A stretch of 64,000 nucleotides of DNA from Betaproteobacteria bacterium. Lineage in GTDB: Bacteria > Pseudomonadota > Gammaproteobacteria > Burkholderiales > Burkholderiaceae_C. The stretch is taken from the NCBI GenBank assembly GCA_016716535.1, contig JADJWD010000004.1:620001-684000 (forward strand), written 5' to 3'. Below, piece after piece: positions 33,377 through 41,653 of this stretch. The first letter of the stretch is position 1. Each line of letters begins with the position of its first letter. A program made the translations under genes and the position numbers. The notes under the pieces are model-generated. The model was not told the origin of the DNA, ran no database searches, and saw only the letters and a list, made by a program, of their open reading frames with translations.

Positions 33377-33939
33377 TCAGCCGGCATCGGGCCGCAAGCC
33401 GCGCCGGCGCTGCATCGCGCCTGCGATCCGCGCGATCTCGGCGTCGCCGAGCAGGCGCTCGGCCATCGGCAGCAGTTCACCTTCCTCGCAGGCGATGTGC
33501 CGCGCGTACAGGTCGGCGAACCCCTGCACGTCGGCCGACGAGGCTGCGCCGGGCGGCCCTGGGCCACCTCCTGCAGCGCGTGGCCGAGCACGGCCCAGCG
33601 GCGCTCGAACTCGCGGTGCTCGGCAGCCAGCCGGGCGGTCAGCTCGCGCAGACACACCGCGTCCGAGCCGGCCACCGATTCGAGCAGCGCCGGGAAGAGG
33701 TCTTCCTCCTCGTCGGCGTGGTGCTTCGGGCCGGCGAGGTCGAAGTAGCGCAGCACGGCGCTCGCCGCTTCACGCGCGGCGGTGTCGCTGCCGTGGGCGG
33801 CCAGGTGCGGCACGAGGCGGACCAGCGTCGCGCACTGGCGCTCGACGCGGCGGTGGCATTCACCGAGCATCGCCAGCGGGGTGTCGAAGCCCGTGCCAGC
33901 GGCGCTGCCGCCGGGCGAGGCGATCGTCATCGGGGTCAT
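33377..33939 (-). CDS. hemerythrin-like protein, frameshifted
   Basis: About 187 residues when a single indel near 33545-33560 is corrected. N-terminal part: LGECHRRVERQCATLVRL, GPKHHADEEEDLFPALL, AAEHREFERRW. C-terminal part in the second frame: YARHIACEEGELLPMAERLLGD. Together these supply the His/Glu diiron ligands of an HHE hemerythrin, the Ric/YtfE-related type linked to NO and Fe-S repair. An NsrR-type palindrome 20 bases upstream of the start fits NO-responsive expression. The frameshift may be a sequence error. Confidence 0.7.
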
Positions 33940-33958
33940 CGTCGGCGTCGTCTCTTGA

Positions 33959-33981
33959 AAGATGCATCTATTGTGCATCTT
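33959..33981. promoter_or_regulatory. NsrR-type operator
   Basis: AAGATGCA, 7-base spacer TCTATTG, TGCATCTT: an exact 8-bp inverted repeat with 11-1-11 symmetry, matching the known NsrR consensus (AAGATGCAT...ATGCATCTT). It lies 20-42 bases upstream of the hemerythrin ATG, overlapping the likely promoter, as expected for repression relieved by NO. The NsrR gene itself is not in the window; the Rrf2 protein at 53228 lacks cysteines. Confidence 0.75.
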
Positions 33982-34056
33982 CTGCCGCGGCGCCCGGCCT
34001 GACCGCACCCGGCGGCCCTCCTCGTGCAAGGGCGACCGGATCGGCAGGCGGGGGTC

Positions 34057-35091
34057 TCAGTCCAGCCGCCGCACGAACGACAGCCGCGGCCCGCTCGTGA
34101 AGCCGGACTTGACGAGGAAGCCGAGCAGCCCGAGGTCGCTGAGCGGCACCACCGTCTCGACACGCTCGATGCGCAGCGCGCCGAGGTTGACGAACAGCTG
34201 CGACAAGAGCGCGCTGCCGATGCCGCGCTGCGCGTAGCCGGGGTCGACGCCGATCGTGTCGATCACCGCCACCGGCTCGGTGCGGCCGAAGTCGCCGAGG
34301 TCGGCGCGCGCCATCAGGTAGCCGGCCGGCTGGCCATCGATGTGCGCCGTCAGAGAGACACGCACGCCGCTTTCCTCGATCGCTTCCCCGAGCCGCGCGG
34401 CGATGTACTCGCGCCGGTCGGCGCCGGTGATGCGGCGGTCGATGCGGGCGATCGCGTCGAGGTCGTCGCGGCGCATCGTGCGCACGTCGGCCACGTCGTG
34501 CGCGGCGCGCTCGTGGTCGTTGCCGCCTTCGGCCTCGGTGCGCGCGTAGTCGATCTCGCGCGGCGCGGCGTCGCCACCGGCTTCGTCAGCCCTCGAGCGC
34601 GGCTCGACGCGCTCGCCGAGCCAGGCGCCGTCGATCTTGCCGTGCACGATCTGCTCGGGCGCCAGTTCGAAGCCGAGCGCATCGAAGAAGGCGACGATGT
34701 CGTGGTCGCGCCAGCTCGCGGCGCTGCGCACCTCGTGCGCGCCGTGCCGCGCCGCCCAGGCGGTGATCGCCTCGAAGAGCCGCCGGCCGACGTGCGCATC
34801 GCGGTTCGCGGCGTGCACGCCCAGCAGTTCCAGCCGCAGCGCGCGCTGCGTGCGGCCGAACTCGCCTTCGAGCACGCGCGCGAGCATGAACCCGACGAGC
34901 TGCCCGCCGGCTTCGGCGCCGAACTGCGCGTGCAGCGCCGGCTCGCGCTGCGCCGCGCGCAGCCGCCGCTCGACGTAGGCGCGGCGCGTGCGCCCCTGCG
35001 CGGCGGCGTCCATCGCGACGACGGCATCGAGGTCGCCGGCGGCCAGCGGCCGGATCGTGACCGCCGGGGTCGCTACGGGCATCGATTGCAT
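34057..35091 (-). CDS. tandem GNAT acetyltransferase
   Basis: 344 residues with two GNAT domains. The first (about 10-160) has GVHAANRDAHVGRRLFEAITAWA; the second (about 200-344) has IDTIGVDPGYAQRGIGSALLSQLF, containing the acetyl-CoA-binding (Q/R)xxGx(G/A) loop. The start at MQSMPVATP is favoured by GGAGGAG upstream. Substrate unknown. It lies between two hemerythrin genes on the same strand. Some similarity in layout to the shorter GNAT at 52590. Confidence 0.75.
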   Translation of the reverse strand: MQSMPVATPAVTIRPLAAGDLDAVVAMDAAAQGRTRRAYVERRLRAAQREPALHAQFGAEAGGQLVGFMLARVLEGEFGRTQRALRLELLGVHAANRDAHVGRRLFEAITAWAARHGAHEVRSAASWRDHDIVAFFDALGFELAPEQIVHGKIDGAWLGERVEPRSRADEAGGDAAPREIDYARTEAEGGNDHERAAHDVADVRTMRRDDLDAIARIDRRITGADRREYIAARLGEAIEESGVRVSLTAHIDGQPAGYLMARADLGDFGRTEPVAVIDTIGVDPGYAQRGIGSALLSQLFVNLGALRIERVETVVPLSDLGLLGFLVKSGFTSGPRLSFVRRLD

Positions 35092-35153
35092 CGGTGTCTC
35101 CTCCATTGGTTCGTTAGGCTTGGCCGTGCTGCGCTTCGCGGCAGGGCGCGATA

Positions 35154-35627
35154 TCAATCGCCGGCATAGGCGAGCGCCAGCTCGCCATCGCTGTCCTCAT
35201 CGAGCAGGTCGGGCAGCATCGGCAACAGCGCCATCGATTCCTTCTGCACGTGCGCGACGAGGCGCTCCGACCACTCGCCGGCCAGGCGCCTGAAGGCTTC
35301 GTTGGCACCTTGCGCGTCGCCTCGCCGCCCGGCTTCGGCCAGCGGCAACAGCTCGGCGGCGACGCTGCGCAGCGTCTCGTGCTCCTCGGTCAAGAGCGTC
35401 GCGAGGTCGCCGTCGCCGGCGTCGGCCATGCGGCCGAACAGTTCGCGCTCCTCGAAGTCGAAATGGCGCCCGGTCTCCTGCGCCAGCGCGCGCGCCAGCG
35501 GCGCATAGAGCGACTCGAGCGCGCGCTCGTCGCGGCGCGCCAGCGCGGCGTCGAGCCGGTTCAGCAACTCGAGGCTGGCGCGGTGTTCGTCTTCGAGCAA
35601 CTGGCCGACACGGCTCATCGGGGACAT
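35154..35627 (-). CDS. hemerythrin HHE-domain protein
   Basis: 157 residues, four-helix HHE domain with ligand motifs LLEDEHRASLELLNRLD, GRHFDFEERELFGRM, LLTEEHETLRS and LVAHVQKESMALLPML. Non-heme diiron, possible O2 or NO binding. Frameshift-free, unlike the neighbouring hemerythrin. It lies downstream of an FNR-type box at 35764 and a dispersed repeat. Confidence 0.8.
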   Translation of the reverse strand: MSPMSRVGQLLEDEHRASLELLNRLDAALARRDERALESLYAPLARALAQETGRHFDFEERELFGRMADAGDGDLATLLTEEHETLRSVAAELLPLAEAGRRGDAQGANEAFRRLAGEWSERLVAHVQKESMALLPMLPDLLDEDSDGELALAYAGD

Positions 35628-35655
35628 CGGGGCTCCATGGGGTGGGCTGGGCAAG

Positions 35656-35703
35656 CCCTTCGACAAGCTCGGGGCAGGCTTCGACAGACTCAGCCCGAAC
35701 GGG
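35656..35703. repeat. dispersed TTCGACA-type intergenic repeat
   Basis: About 48 bases built from CCCTTCGACAAGCTC, GGCTTCGACAGACTCAG and CCCGAACGGG. This palindromic short repeat is abundant in intergenic DNA of many beta- and gammaproteobacteria and gives spurious translations such as LSLSKP. It lies just upstream of the hemerythrin gene. Confidence 0.7.
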
Positions 35704-35763
35704 TTGGGGGAGACTAAATCGGTACGCCGATACCAGAATAGGCGCCGAGGGGCTGGCCGTGCC

Positions 35764-35777
35764 TTGTTCCAGGTCAA
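35764..35777. promoter_or_regulatory. FNR/DNR-type box upstream of hemerythrin
   Basis: TTGTT-CCAG-GTCAA (reverse complement TTGAC-CTGG-AACAA). One half is perfect, the other 4/5. It overlaps the 3' end of the preceding membrane-protein gene and lies 137 bases upstream of the hemerythrin start. Confidence 0.5.
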
Positions 35778-37387
35778 GCGCCGGCGGGACGGTCGGCTTC
35801 GGCTTCGGCTTCGGCTTCGGCTTCGGCTTCGGCTTCGGCGGCGGCCGTCGCGCGGCGCAGCCGCAGCACCAGCACGCCGAAGAAGAACGCCAGCGCCGCC
35901 CCGCCGGCCGCACCGGCCGCCGCGGCCAGCGCCGCCAGCCACGGCCAGCCGGTGGCCGTGGCTGCCGCCAGCAGCGCCAGCGCCGCGGCGTGGCCGCGCA
36001 GGCTCCAGGCGAGCGCCGGGTCGTGCGTCAGGGCCGAGGGTGTCGGCGCACGGTGGGCCGCGCCAGCGCCGCGGGTTGCAGGGCGCGCCGCGGCGCGTGG
36101 CGTGGGCGGCGCGACCGCCGCGCCCACCGCTTTCGCAGCCGACGCGCCCGGCGCCTTCGCTCCGCCCGCCTCCGCCCACGGCGCGCCGAGCGCGGTACGC
36201 AGCGCCTGCGCGGCGTGCATCGAAGCGAGGAACGGCAGGATGCGTTGCAGCACGCCGAGCAAGAAGCTCAGCAGCCAGCCGAAGACGATGGCGACGCCGA
36301 CGAGGCGGCCGAGCGGCTCGCGCCAGGCGGCCTCGACCGTGGCGCCGGGGCGGGAGAGCAGCCCGGCGTCGTGCAGCAGCGCGATGCCCGCGAGCAAGAC
36401 CGCTGCGACCGCACTGCTCCAGCCGATGCGCATCAGCGTGCCGGCACGGCCGAGGTCGGGCCGCATCGCCGTGCGCAGCACGCCGCGCATCATCCCCAGG
36501 TGCATGCCGAGCGCAACCGCCGCGGCGGCCCAGGCGGTGCCGCGCAGCGCGAGTGACACGAGCGGCTTCACCTGGCCGGCCGCCGCCCCCGACGCGCCCG
36601 CGGGCTCACCGGCGAACGCACTCGCCCCCAACGCCACCAGCGCGAGCACACCCGCGCCGCCGGCGACGAGTTGATGGCGCTCGGCGGGCAACGGCGACAA
36701 CGCAAAAAGCGGCAGCAGGATCGACGCGAGCCCGAGGACGAGCAGCCCCATCACGCCCAGCAGCCCGGCGGCGGCGTGCAGCGCGCGCAGCACGTCGCGC
36801 CCCCAGGCATCGACGAGCGGCCGGCCGAGCCACAGCGCGGCCAGCGCCGCGGCGCTGGCCATCAGCAGCGCCAAGCCGACGAGCGCCGCCCAGCCGGGCA
36901 GCACGACGCCGGGCATGCCGCGCGCGCCGGCGAGGTTGGCCGCGAGCAGCACACCCCAGCCGAGCAGCACGACGAGCACCGCCGCCGCGCCAACGGCGAG
37001 CCATTCGGGGCGCGCGAAGCCCATGCCGAGCGCGACGGCCAGCATGCCGGGCACGAACAGCCACCACAGCGCGCCGGCCAACTGCGGCCAACGCACGCCC
37101 TGGCGCGTCGCCACCGGCAGCAGCTGCACGCTGGCGCCGATCGCCGCGGCGACCAGCGTGCCGAGCGTCACCAGGTGCAGCGCGGCCAGCGGCCAGCCGA
37201 GGCCGCCGTGCCAGTCGGCCCATGTCGGCACGGCCATCGCAAGCGCGAGCCAGGCCAGCATGTGAAAGCCGATCGCCGCGCCGAACCACCGCATCGGCAC
37301 CGACGCCGGCAGCAGCCGCGAATAGGCGCCCGCGGCCAGCGCACCGCCGAACGGCCGGCGGGGTGCCGCGCCGGGCCGCGGCGGCAT
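35774..37387 (-). CDS. polytopic membrane protein, NnrS/heme-copper-oxidase-like
   Basis: 537 residues with about 12 hydrophobic helices. His-bearing helix motifs ALHLVTLGTLVAAAIGASVQLLPVATR and RALHAAAGLLGVMGLLVLGLASILLP resemble NnrS-type or catalytically degenerate heme-copper oxidase subunit I proteins of denitrifiers; HLGMMRGVLR and LGRLVGVAIVFGWLLSFLLGVLQR follow. The C-terminus ends in an (Ala-Glu)n tail encoded by a hexanucleotide repeat. Role in NO metabolism is inferred from neighbours (DUF2249, hemerythrins). Exact family assignment is uncertain. Confidence 0.55.
   Translation of the reverse strand: MPPRPGAAPRRPFGGALAAGAYSRLLPASVPMRWFGAAIGFHMLAWLALAMAVPTWADWHGGLGWPLAALHLVTLGTLVAAAIGASVQLLPVATRQGVRWPQLAGALWWLFVPGMLAVALGMGFARPEWLAVGAAAVLVVLLGWGVLLAANLAGARGMPGVVLPGWAALVGLALLMASAAALAALWLGRPLVDAWGRDVLRALHAAAGLLGVMGLLVLGLASILLPLFALSPLPAERHQLVAGGAGVLALVALGASAFAGEPAGASGAAAGQVKPLVSLALRGTAWAAAAVALGMHLGMMRGVLRTAMRPDLGRAGTLMRIGWSSAVAAVLLAGIALLHDAGLLSRPGATVEAAWREPLGRLVGVAIVFGWLLSFLLGVLQRILPFLASMHAAQALRTALGAPWAEAGGAKAPGASAAKAVGAAVAPPTPRAAARPATRGAGAAHRAPTPSALTHDPALAWSLRGHAAALALLAAATATGWPWLAALAAAAGAAGGAALAFFFGVLVLRLRRATAAAEAEAEAEAEAEAEADRPAGA
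35795..35836. repeat. (GGCTTC)7 microsatellite inside the membrane-protein gene
   Basis: Seven perfect hexanucleotide copies encode alternating Glu-Ala residues at the C-terminus of the 35774 gene. Copy-number change keeps frame (multiples of six), so it alters tail length rather than switching the gene off. Confidence 0.9.
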
Positions 37388-37388
37388 C

Positions 37389-37652
37389 TCAGCTCGCGCG
37401 CGCGACGCGCAGCCGCACCTCGCCGGCGTCGCCTTCGACCGGCTCGGCCCACCAGCCGAGATGCAGCAGTTCGGGGTACAGCAGCACCGGGTCGCGGTCG
37501 AGGTGCGCGATGACGACGCGGTCGGGCGGCGAGGCCGCGATGAGCCGCAGGATCTGCACCAGCGGCTGCGGCGCGCCGAGGCCGCGCACGTCGATGTGCG
37601 TGCCGTCGGCGTCGGTCCACACCGGCGCCTGGAAGGGATCCGGTTCGGTCAC
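37389..37652 (-). CDS. DUF2249 protein
   Basis: 87 residues from GTG 37652 (AGGA upstream); the frame is open to an ATG at 37700 that would overlap hcrB. THIDVRGLGAPQPLVQILRLIAASPPDRVVIAHLDRDPVLLYPELLHLGWWAE is the DUF2249 pattern with the D-R/H-D-P-x-x-L core. It sits between hcrB and the membrane protein on one strand, linking the aromatic operon to the NO-response block. Function unknown. Confidence 0.7.
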   Translation of the reverse strand: MTEPDPFQAPVWTDADGTHIDVRGLGAPQPLVQILRLIAASPPDRVVIAHLDRDPVLLYPELLHLGWWAEPVEGDAGEVRLRVARAS

Positions 37653-37677
37653 GGCGAGTCCTGCATAACCTTCATGT

Positions 37678-38691
37678 TCATGGTGTGGCGGCCGGTGCAT
37701 GCGCCGCCTCCGCGGCCGCCCCTGCCAGCTCGAGCAGCAGCCGCTTCGCCGCCGCCACCGCCACGAGCCGGCGGTGGTGCGCCGCGGTGACCGTGCTGCG
37801 CATCGGGCTGACCTGCTTGCCGACGAGCTTGCCGAGCGCCTCGGCGGCGGCCTCATCCGCCGCCTGGCCGATCAGCGCCTCGGTGCCGGTGAGTTCGAGC
37901 GGATGCGAGTTCGTGCCGGCGACGCCGACCTTCAGCGCGGCGATGCGGCCAGCGTCGAGCCTGAGGCTCATGCCGACGCCGGCGAGCGGAAAGTCCATCG
38001 CCGCACGTGCGCGCATCTTGCGATAGCCGCTGACGGTGCCCGCTGAGGGGCTCGGCACGTGCACGGTCACGAGCAACTCGTTCGCCTGCAGCTTCAGGTG
38101 CGCCGCGCCGTCGTCTTGGTACAGCGCCGCCAGCGGCAGCGTGCGCTGAGCGTCCTGCGCACCGAGCAGCGTGACGCTGGCCCCGAGCGCGATCAGCGCC
38201 GGCGCCACATCGCCGGCGTAGACGGCGTGGCAGCGCTTGCCCTGCGGCGCGACATGGCAGGTGTCGCCCTCGAGCTTCAGGCAGTGGTCGTTGGCGGCGC
38301 GCCACCAGGCGCTCTGGTTGTAGAAAACGCAGCGCGTGTCCTGGCAGAGGTTGCCGCCGAGCGTCGCGGCGCTGCGGTGCGCCGGGCCGGCGACGGCGGC
38401 GGCGGCTTCGGCCAGCGCCGGCAGCGCTGCCCCGAGCGCGGCGTGCTGCGCCAACTGCGCCAGCGTCAGACCGGCGCCGATGCGCCAGCCATCCGCGTCC
38501 TCGTGCACGGCGGCGAAACCGGGCAGCGCCGACAGGTCGACCAGCCACCGCGGCGCGCCGATGCCGCGGCGCAGGTTGGGCACGAGATCGGTGCCGCCGG
38601 CCAGCGGCCGCGCACCTTCACGCGCCAGCATCACCACGGCCTCGCCCGCCGAGGCCGGGCGCAGCAGTTCGAACGAACCGGCGCTTTGCAT
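37678..38691 (-). CDS. hcrB: 4-hydroxybenzoyl-CoA reductase FAD subunit
   Basis: 337 residues of the xanthine oxidase-family FAD subunit (FELLRPASAGEAVVML, AGGTDLVPNLRRG, AATLGGNLCQDTRC). It contains the extra loop special to 4-hydroxybenzoyl-CoA reductase with cysteines C121, C137, C145 and C154 that hold an additional [4Fe-4S] cluster, absent from xanthine dehydrogenases. This is the strongest reason to call the complex HcrABC. It reductively removes the hydroxyl of 4-hydroxybenzoyl-CoA, giving benzoyl-CoA. The start overlaps hcrA by one base. Confidence 0.9.
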   Translation of the reverse strand: MQSAGSFELLRPASAGEAVVMLAREGARPLAGGTDLVPNLRRGIGAPRWLVDLSALPGFAAVHEDADGWRIGAGLTLAQLAQHAALGAALPALAEAAAAVAGPAHRSAATLGGNLCQDTRCVFYNQSAWWRAANDHCLKLEGDTCHVAPQGKRCHAVYAGDVAPALIALGASVTLLGAQDAQRTLPLAALYQDDGAAHLKLQANELLVTVHVPSPSAGTVSGYRKMRARAAMDFPLAGVGMSLRLDAGRIAALKVGVAGTNSHPLELTGTEALIGQAADEAAAEALGKLVGKQVSPMRSTVTAAHHRRLVAVAAAKRLLLELAGAAAEAAHAPAATP

Positions 38692-41110
38692 CAGACGGCC
38701 TCCTTTGTCGTTGTGCCAGTGGTCGCGGCAGCCGAGGTGCCCGCACCGCCACGCGCCCCGCGCTTCTGCGCACGCCGATGCTCGACCAGATCTTGCAGCA
38801 GCCGGTCGGGCGTGATCGGCAGCGTGTTCGGCCGATGCCCGGTCGCATCGTGGATCGCCGCGGCCAGCGCCGGCGGCACGCTGTGCAGGCCGCCCTCGCT
38901 CGCCTCCTTCGCGCCGAACGGCCCCAACGGATCCATGCTCTCGACGAGCGTCACGTCGATCGGCGGCGAGTCGAGCATCGTCGGCATGCGGTAGTCGAGG
39001 AAGCTGGCGCGCAGCGACAGGCCCTCGTGGTACGCGGTCTCCTCCGAAAGCGCCTGGCCCATGCCCATCCACACGGCGCCTTGCACCTGGCCCTGCACCG
39101 CCAGCGGGTTGATCGCGCGGCCGCAGTCGTGCGCCACCCAGCAGCGCAGCACGCGCACCGCGCCGGTGTCGGTGTCGACCTCGACCTCGACGACGGTGGC
39201 GCCGTACGAGAAGCCGGCGCTCGAGCCGACCGCGGCGCCGCGGAAGCTGCCACCCTGCGTCTCGGGCGGCGTCGACCAGGTGCCCTTGACGTTGAGCGTG
39301 CCGGTGTCGGCGAGCGCCGCGCGCACGACCTGCGCGAAGTGCAGGCCGCGGTCGGTGCCGGCGACGCGGCAGGTCTCGCCGTCCCATTCGATGTCGGCAG
39401 CGTCGACCTCCATCTCCCTCGCGGCGGCGTCGACGAGCACGCGTTTCAGCGCCTGGGCGGCGCGCAGCGCCGCGTTGCCGACCATGAACGACACACGCGA
39501 CGAGTACGAGCCGTTGTCCTTCGGCGTCAGCGCGCTGTCGGCGGCGACGACGCGGATGCGCGCCATCGGCACGAGCAGCACCTCGGCCACCACCTGCGCC
39601 AGCAGCGTCGAACTGCCCTGGCCGATGTCGGAAGCGCCGGTCAGCACGGTGATGCCGCCGTCGAAGTCGAGCTTCAGGTGGATCACCGCGTGCGGCTCGC
39701 CGCTCCAGTGCACGGGCTTCGCCGAGCCGGAGACGTAGTGCGAGCAGGCCATGCCGAAGCCGCGTTTCAGCGGCCCGGTCTGCACCTTCTTCTCACCGCG
39801 GTGCGCCTGCCAGCCGCTCGCCTGTTCGACGGCGTCCAGGCATTGCGGCAGGCCGTAGGAGTTGACCTGCAAGTCGTTCAGCGTGCGATACGGCGCCGTG
39901 ATCAGGTTGGCGCGCCTGAGCGCAAACGGGTCGAGCGCCAGCCGCTCGGCCGCCTCGTCGAGCAGCGCCTCGAAGGCGAAGCGCACGTTCACCGCGCCGT
40001 GCCCGCGCATGGCGCCGCACGGCGGCAGGTTGGTGTAGACACGGTAGCCGCGGTAGCGCACGGCGCCCACCCGGTACAGCGCGTGCAGCAGCGCGCCGGC
40101 GTAGAGGATCGTCACCAGCCCGTAGCCGGCGTAGGCGCCGCCGCGCTGCACGACCTCGGCGTCGACGGCGGTGATCTCGCCGCTGCGCTTGAAGCCCAGC
40201 TTCAGGCGCACCTGCGTCGCCGGGCGCGCGCGGTGCGTGAGGAACGAGTCCTCGCGCGAGCATTGCAGCCGCACGGCGCCGCCGGCGGCGCGCGCCAGCG
40301 CCGCGGTGACCATCTCGAAGTTCAGCGGCTCGACGCGGTGGCCGAAGCCGCCGCCGACGAACGGCTTGACGACGCGGATCATCTCGGGCGGCAGGCCGAG
40401 CGTGCGCGCCAGCGTCAGGTGCAGGTAGTACGGCACCTGCGTCACCGACTGCACGGTGAGCCGGCCGGCCTCGGCGTCCCACTCGGCGACGGTGGCGTTC
40501 AGCTCGATCTGGCCGTGCGCGATCTCGGCGCAGTCGAAGCTGCGTTCGAGCACCAGGTCGGCGGCCGCGAAACCGGCATCGACATCGCCGAAGTCCTGCT
40601 CGACGCGGCGCTCGAGGTTGCCCGGCTTGTCGTCGTGCAGTTGCACGGCGTCGGGCGCGCGCGCGCGGCGGCGTCGAAGACGGCGGGCAGCGCGTCAATC
40701 TGCACGCGCACCGCGGCCAGCGCGGCGTCGGCGCTCTGTTCGTCGTCGGCGGCCACCGCGAAGAGCGGCTCGCCGCGGTAGCGCACGCGCCCGCGCGCCA
40801 GCGGCCACTCGTTCTGCGCGATCGGGATCACGCCGTAGGGCGCGGCGAAGTCCTCGCCGGTGATGACCGCGCGCACGCCGGGCAGCGCCAGCGCGGCGCG
40901 CGTGTCGATGGCGCGGATGACGCCATGCGCCACCGGGCTGCGGCCGATGCGCGCGACCAGCACGCCGGCCGCGGTGAAGGCCGGCAGGTCGGCGGTGTAG
41001 CGCGCGCGGCCGCTGACCTTTTCGACGCCGTCGATCAGCGGGCGCGGCACGCCCACCGAGTGCGTGGCCGGTGCCGGCGGGCGCACCGGCGGTTCGTCGC
41101 GATGTTTCAT
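38691..41110 (-). CDS. hcrA: 4-hydroxybenzoyl-CoA reductase molybdenum subunit, frameshifted
   Basis: About 806 residues if one indel in the GC run 40653-40672 is corrected: the N-terminal part ends VQIDALPAVFDAAA and the rest resumes DAVQLHDDKPGNLERRVEQDF. Xanthine oxidase-family molybdopterin subunit: VGVPRPLIDGVEKVSGRARYTADL, VKPFVGGGFGHRVEPLNFEM, GAMRGHGAVNVRFAFEALLDE, GASDIGQGSSTLLAQVVAEVL. Binds the Mo cofactor where 4-hydroxybenzoyl-CoA is dehydroxylated. Flanked without gaps by hcrC and hcrB, so the frameshift is probably a sequencing indel. Confidence 0.85.
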
Positions 41111-41652
41111 GCGCCCTCCTTGCTGGTCTCGGCGACAGCGGCGCAGGCGCAGCCGGACTTGCCCGCGCCGGCACAGGCACCGGCCGTCTCCGCCGCGGCG
41201 CCGAGCACCGCTTCGATGATCTTCACGTAGCCGGTGCAGCGGCACAGGTTGCCGGCGAGCGCCTCGCGCACGTCAGCTTCGCTCGGCTGCGGCTTGTCGC
41301 GCAACAGCGCCTCGGCGGCCATCACCATGCCCGGGGTGCAGAAGCCGCACTGCGCGCCGAGCTTCTCGTGGAAGGCGCGTTGCAGCGCCGACAGGCGGCC
41401 CTGCGGCGCCAGCGACTCGATCGTCTCGATCGCGCGGCCCTGCACGCCTGCGGCGAGCGTCAGGCAGGCCAGCCGCGGCTGGCCGTCGATGAGCACCGTG
41501 CAGGCGCCGCACTCGCCGCCGTCGCACCCTTGTTTGGTGCCGGTGAGCCCGAGCATCTCGCGCAGCACGTCGAGCAAGAGGGCGCCGTCGGGCGCGGCCA
41601 ACGCGTGTGTGCGGCCGTTAACACGCAGTTCGATCAGCTTGGCCGCAGCCAT
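41107..41652 (-). CDS. hcrC: 4-hydroxybenzoyl-CoA reductase 2Fe-2S subunit
   Basis: 181 residues, two [2Fe-2S] domains: GCDGGECGACTVLIDGQPRLAC (plant-type) and CGFCTPG ... CRCTGYVKI (helical). Slightly longer than usual owing to a Cys/Ala-rich tail (GACAGAGKSGCACAAVAE). Passes electrons from ferredoxin via HcrB to HcrA. Start is one base from the paaK stop, and it overlaps hcrA (ATGA), so paaK-hcrCAB is one transcript. Confidence 0.9.
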   Translation of the reverse strand: MAAAKLIELRVNGRTHALAAPDGALLLDVLREMLGLTGTKQGCDGGECGACTVLIDGQPRLACLTLAAGVQGRAIETIESLAPQGRLSALQRAFHEKLGAQCGFCTPGMVMAAEALLRDKPQPSEADVREALAGNLCRCTGYVKIIEAVLGAAAETAGACAGAGKSGCACAAVAETSKEGA

Positions 41653-41653
41653 T

